A DNA stretch of 64,000 bases, from contig NZ_WVTD01000011.1 in the NCBI RefSeq assembly GCF_009856825.1, positions 62,001 to 126,000 on the forward strand, given 5' to 3'. The notes below the pieces were generated by a model. That model was not told the DNA's origin and made no database searches. It was given only the letters and a program-made list of their open reading frames with translations. Numbering within the stretch: the stretch's first letter is position 1; each line of letters begins with the position of its first letter. Shown one piece after another: positions 60,065 through 64,000 of the stretch. The position numbers and the translations under genes were made by a program. This DNA is from Novosphingobium silvae (GTDB lineage Bacteria > Pseudomonadota > Alphaproteobacteria > Sphingomonadales > Sphingomonadaceae).

Positions 60065-61729
60065 ATGTTGAGCCGGCTCTCCATTCGCAACATTGTCCTG
60101 ATCGAGGCTCTCGATCTGGATTTCGCACGCGGTCTCGGTGTCCTCACGGGCGAGACGGGCGCGGGCAAGTCGATCCTGCTGGATGCGCTGGGCCTGGTGC
60201 TTGGCAATCGCGCGGACAGCGGCCTTGTGCGCGCCGGGGAAGCGCGGGCAGGGGTCACCGCCAGCTTCGACTTCGCCGCTCTGCCGGCGCAGGTTCTCTC
60301 GGTGATCGAGGACGCCGGGATCGAGCTTGAACCGGGCGAGCCGCTGATCCTGAAGCGCCAGCTTCGGGCGGACGGCGGCTCGAAGGCGTTCCTCAACGAC
60401 CAGCCCGTGGGCGTCGCGCTCCTGCGCGAAATCGCGCCTGCGCTCGTCGAGATCCATGGCCAGCACGACGATCGCGGGCTTGTCAACGCGCGTGGCCACC
60501 GCGCCCTGCTGGACCGCTTCGCGGGCGGCGAGGTGGCGGGCGTGGAGGCTGCCTGGCGGGACTGGCGCACCGCGCGCGACGCGCTGGACGCCGCGCGCGA
60601 GCAGGTGGCACGCGCGGCCGAGGATCAGGAACTGATCGAGGCGCACTTGTCCGAACTGACGCTGCTGGCGCCTCAGACGGGGGAGGAAGACGAACTCGCC
60701 TCCGCCCGTGCCGACATGCAGAAGGGTGAAAAGCTGGCGGACGACCTGTCGGCGCTGCAGCACTTGTGGACTGGCTCCGATTCGGCGCTGGCTTCGCTGC
60801 GCGCCGCCTCGCGCCGGCTCGACCGGATCGCGGGGGAGCACGAACTGCTCGCCGAAGCCCTGGCCGCGCTGGACCGCGCCGTCATCGAGGCAAGCGAGGC
60901 GGAAGACGCGCTCGACCGGGCGGCACAGGCCCTGGCGTTCGATCCGGCGGAGCTCGACCGCATAGAGACGCGCCTGTTCGACTTGCGGGCTGCCGCTCGC
61001 AAGCAGTCGTGCCAGGTCGACGATCTCCCCGCCAAAATGGCAGAGATGCGGGCCGCGCTCGATGCGATCGAGGGCGGGTCGGGGCACATCGCGGTGCTTG
61101 AGCAGACGGCGCAGAAAGCCGCGCTTCTCTACCGCGAAAAGGCCGAGGCGCTGCATGACCTGCGGCGCGCTGCCGCCAGGCGGCTCGACGCCGCGGTCGC
61201 GGCCGAACTCGCGCCGCTCAAGCTCGACGCCGCCCGCTTCCAGACCTCGGTCATGCGCCTGCCGGAAGAGCGCTGGGGGGCGCAGGGCATGGACGCTGTG
61301 GAATTTCTCATCAGCACCAATCCGGGCGCGGATTTCGCCCCGCTCGCCAAGATCGCCAGCGGCGGCGAACTGTCGCGCTTCATCCTCGCGCTGAAAGTCG
61401 CGCTCGCGGAAGAAGGCGGAGCGGCGACGGTGATCTTCGACGAGATCGACCGGGGCGTGGGCGGCGCGGTGGCGGACGCCATCGGCGAACGTCTCGCCCG
61501 GCTCGCCTCGAACGGGCAGCTGCTGGCCGTCACGCACTCGCCCCAGGTCGCGGCGCGCGGGGACCGGCACTACATGATCGCCAAGTCCAGCGAAGGCACG
61601 GTGACCCGCACTTCGGTGACGCCGCTGAGCGACGCCGAGCGCAAGGAGGAGATCGCCCGCATGCTCTCCGGCGCCGAAGTCACCGACGAGGCGAGGGCGC
61701 AGGCGGACAGGCTTTTGGTGCGCGCCTGA
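60065..61729 (+). CDS. recN: DNA repair protein RecN
   Basis: A 554-residue SMC-like ATPase involved in double-strand break repair. Walker A is LTGETGAGKSILLDAL near the N-terminus; the middle is a long coiled coil; the C-terminal ABC signature and Walker B are KIASGGELSRFILALKVAL and VIFDEIDRGVGG. ATG at 60065 (MLSRLSIRN) is preferred over the in-frame TTG at 60056. I saw no LexA box directly upstream. Followed after 73 bases by ligA. Confidence 0.95.
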   Translation: MLSRLSIRNIVLIEALDLDFARGLGVLTGETGAGKSILLDALGLVLGNRADSGLVRAGEARAGVTASFDFAALPAQVLSVIEDAGIELEPGEPLILKRQLRADGGSKAFLNDQPVGVALLREIAPALVEIHGQHDDRGLVNARGHRALLDRFAGGEVAGVEAAWRDWRTARDALDAAREQVARAAEDQELIEAHLSELTLLAPQTGEEDELASARADMQKGEKLADDLSALQHLWTGSDSALASLRAASRRLDRIAGEHELLAEALAALDRAVIEASEAEDALDRAAQALAFDPAELDRIETRLFDLRAAARKQSCQVDDLPAKMAEMRAALDAIEGGSGHIAVLEQTAQKAALLYREKAEALHDLRRAAARRLDAAVAAELAPLKLDAARFQTSVMRLPEERWGAQGMDAVEFLISTNPGADFAPLAKIASGGELSRFILALKVALAEEGGAATVIFDEIDRGVGGAVADAIGERLARLASNGQLLAVTHSPQVAARGDRHYMIAKSSEGTVTRTSVTPLSDAERKEEIARMLSGAEVTDEARAQADRLLVRA

Positions 61730-61772
61730 GGTGACGCCTTCCCGGCGTTGAAGAGGGCCTTTGGGGTGGTGA

Positions 61773-63953
<2,181 letters not shown>

Positions 63954-63961
63954 GTCTCCGC

Positions 63962-63988
63962 GCCGTCCCGGAAACGATCCGGGACGGC
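63962..63988 (+). terminator. Hairpin after ligA
   Basis: A perfect 10-bp GC-rich stem (63962-63971 with 63979-63988) with a 7-nt loop, followed by CGCGTCGTTT at the window end. Probably the ligA terminator. Confidence 0.6.
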
Positions 63989-64000
63989 CGCGTCGTTTCA

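Overview
The window is high-GC chromosomal DNA of an alphaproteobacterium, most likely a sphingomonad close to Novosphingobium. This is inferred from a CckA-type hybrid kinase, the alphaproteobacterial SOS box (GTTC-N7-GTTC) before recA, a camphor-type P450/ferredoxin pair, a long TonB-dependent receptor, a large (about 530-residue) isocitrate lyase with a divergent ScfR-type regulator, and several small membrane proteins. No database search was possible. I saw no insertion sequence, integrase, phage gene or CRISPR array.

Layout. 1-652: 5' part of a MATE exporter gene, cut by the window edge. 1107-3518: CYP101-like P450 and its [2Fe-2S] ferredoxin, divergent from a TetR regulator with a 15-bp palindrome between them. 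3508-4515: PfkB-type sugar-phosphate kinase. 4584-9737: two consecutive GGDEF-EAL proteins, one soluble with two PAS domains and an exact 78-bp tandem duplication, one membrane-bound with an MHYT domain. 9905-13263: a 58-residue protein and isocitrate lyase, divergent from the ScfR-type regulator. 13428-18043: acyl-CoA ligase, IclR regulator, ACAD10/11-like phosphotransferase and an SDR dehydrogenase, a possible hydroxyacyl-CoA catabolic module. 18312-22616: small membrane protein, acyltransferase, tRNA-Gln, YghU-like GST and ilvE with a structured leader.

22617-32628 is mostly housekeeping: lipoprotein, tlyA, tspO, ubiK/BMFP, recO, leuB, a DPM1-GtrA fusion, a VOC-like protein, a PMT-family mannosyltransferase, metZ, apaG and a LysR regulator. 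32653-38463: rlmN, a beta-barrel porin, an IalB-like protein coupled to a TauE/SafE permease, a GreB-like factor and a Tat-exported GH27 glycosidase. 38531-45199: soluble lytic transglycosylase, dapA, a 0.9-kb structured stretch without a recognised gene, a DUF4241-like protein and an S9 peptidase. 45474-50179: smpB, DUF2062, cckA and recA. 50819-63953: alaS, a membrane protein, a KefB/C-type antiporter, bamD, a TonB receptor, a 49-residue membrane protein, recN and ligA.

Themes. RecA, RecN, RecO and LigA form the DNA-repair set, and recA carries a clear LexA site. IlvE, LeuB, DapA and MetZ are amino-acid synthesis genes. AceA with its regulator, the ligase/phosphotransferase/SDR group and the P450 system point to growth on fatty-acid, aromatic or terpenoid carbon. 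The candidates for undescribed biology are the ilvE leader with a 14-nt match to the 16S 3' end, the structured interval 41498-42403, the ligase/kinase/SDR module, the ligase that seems to lack part of its core, and the small ORFs at 9905, 18312 and 59840.
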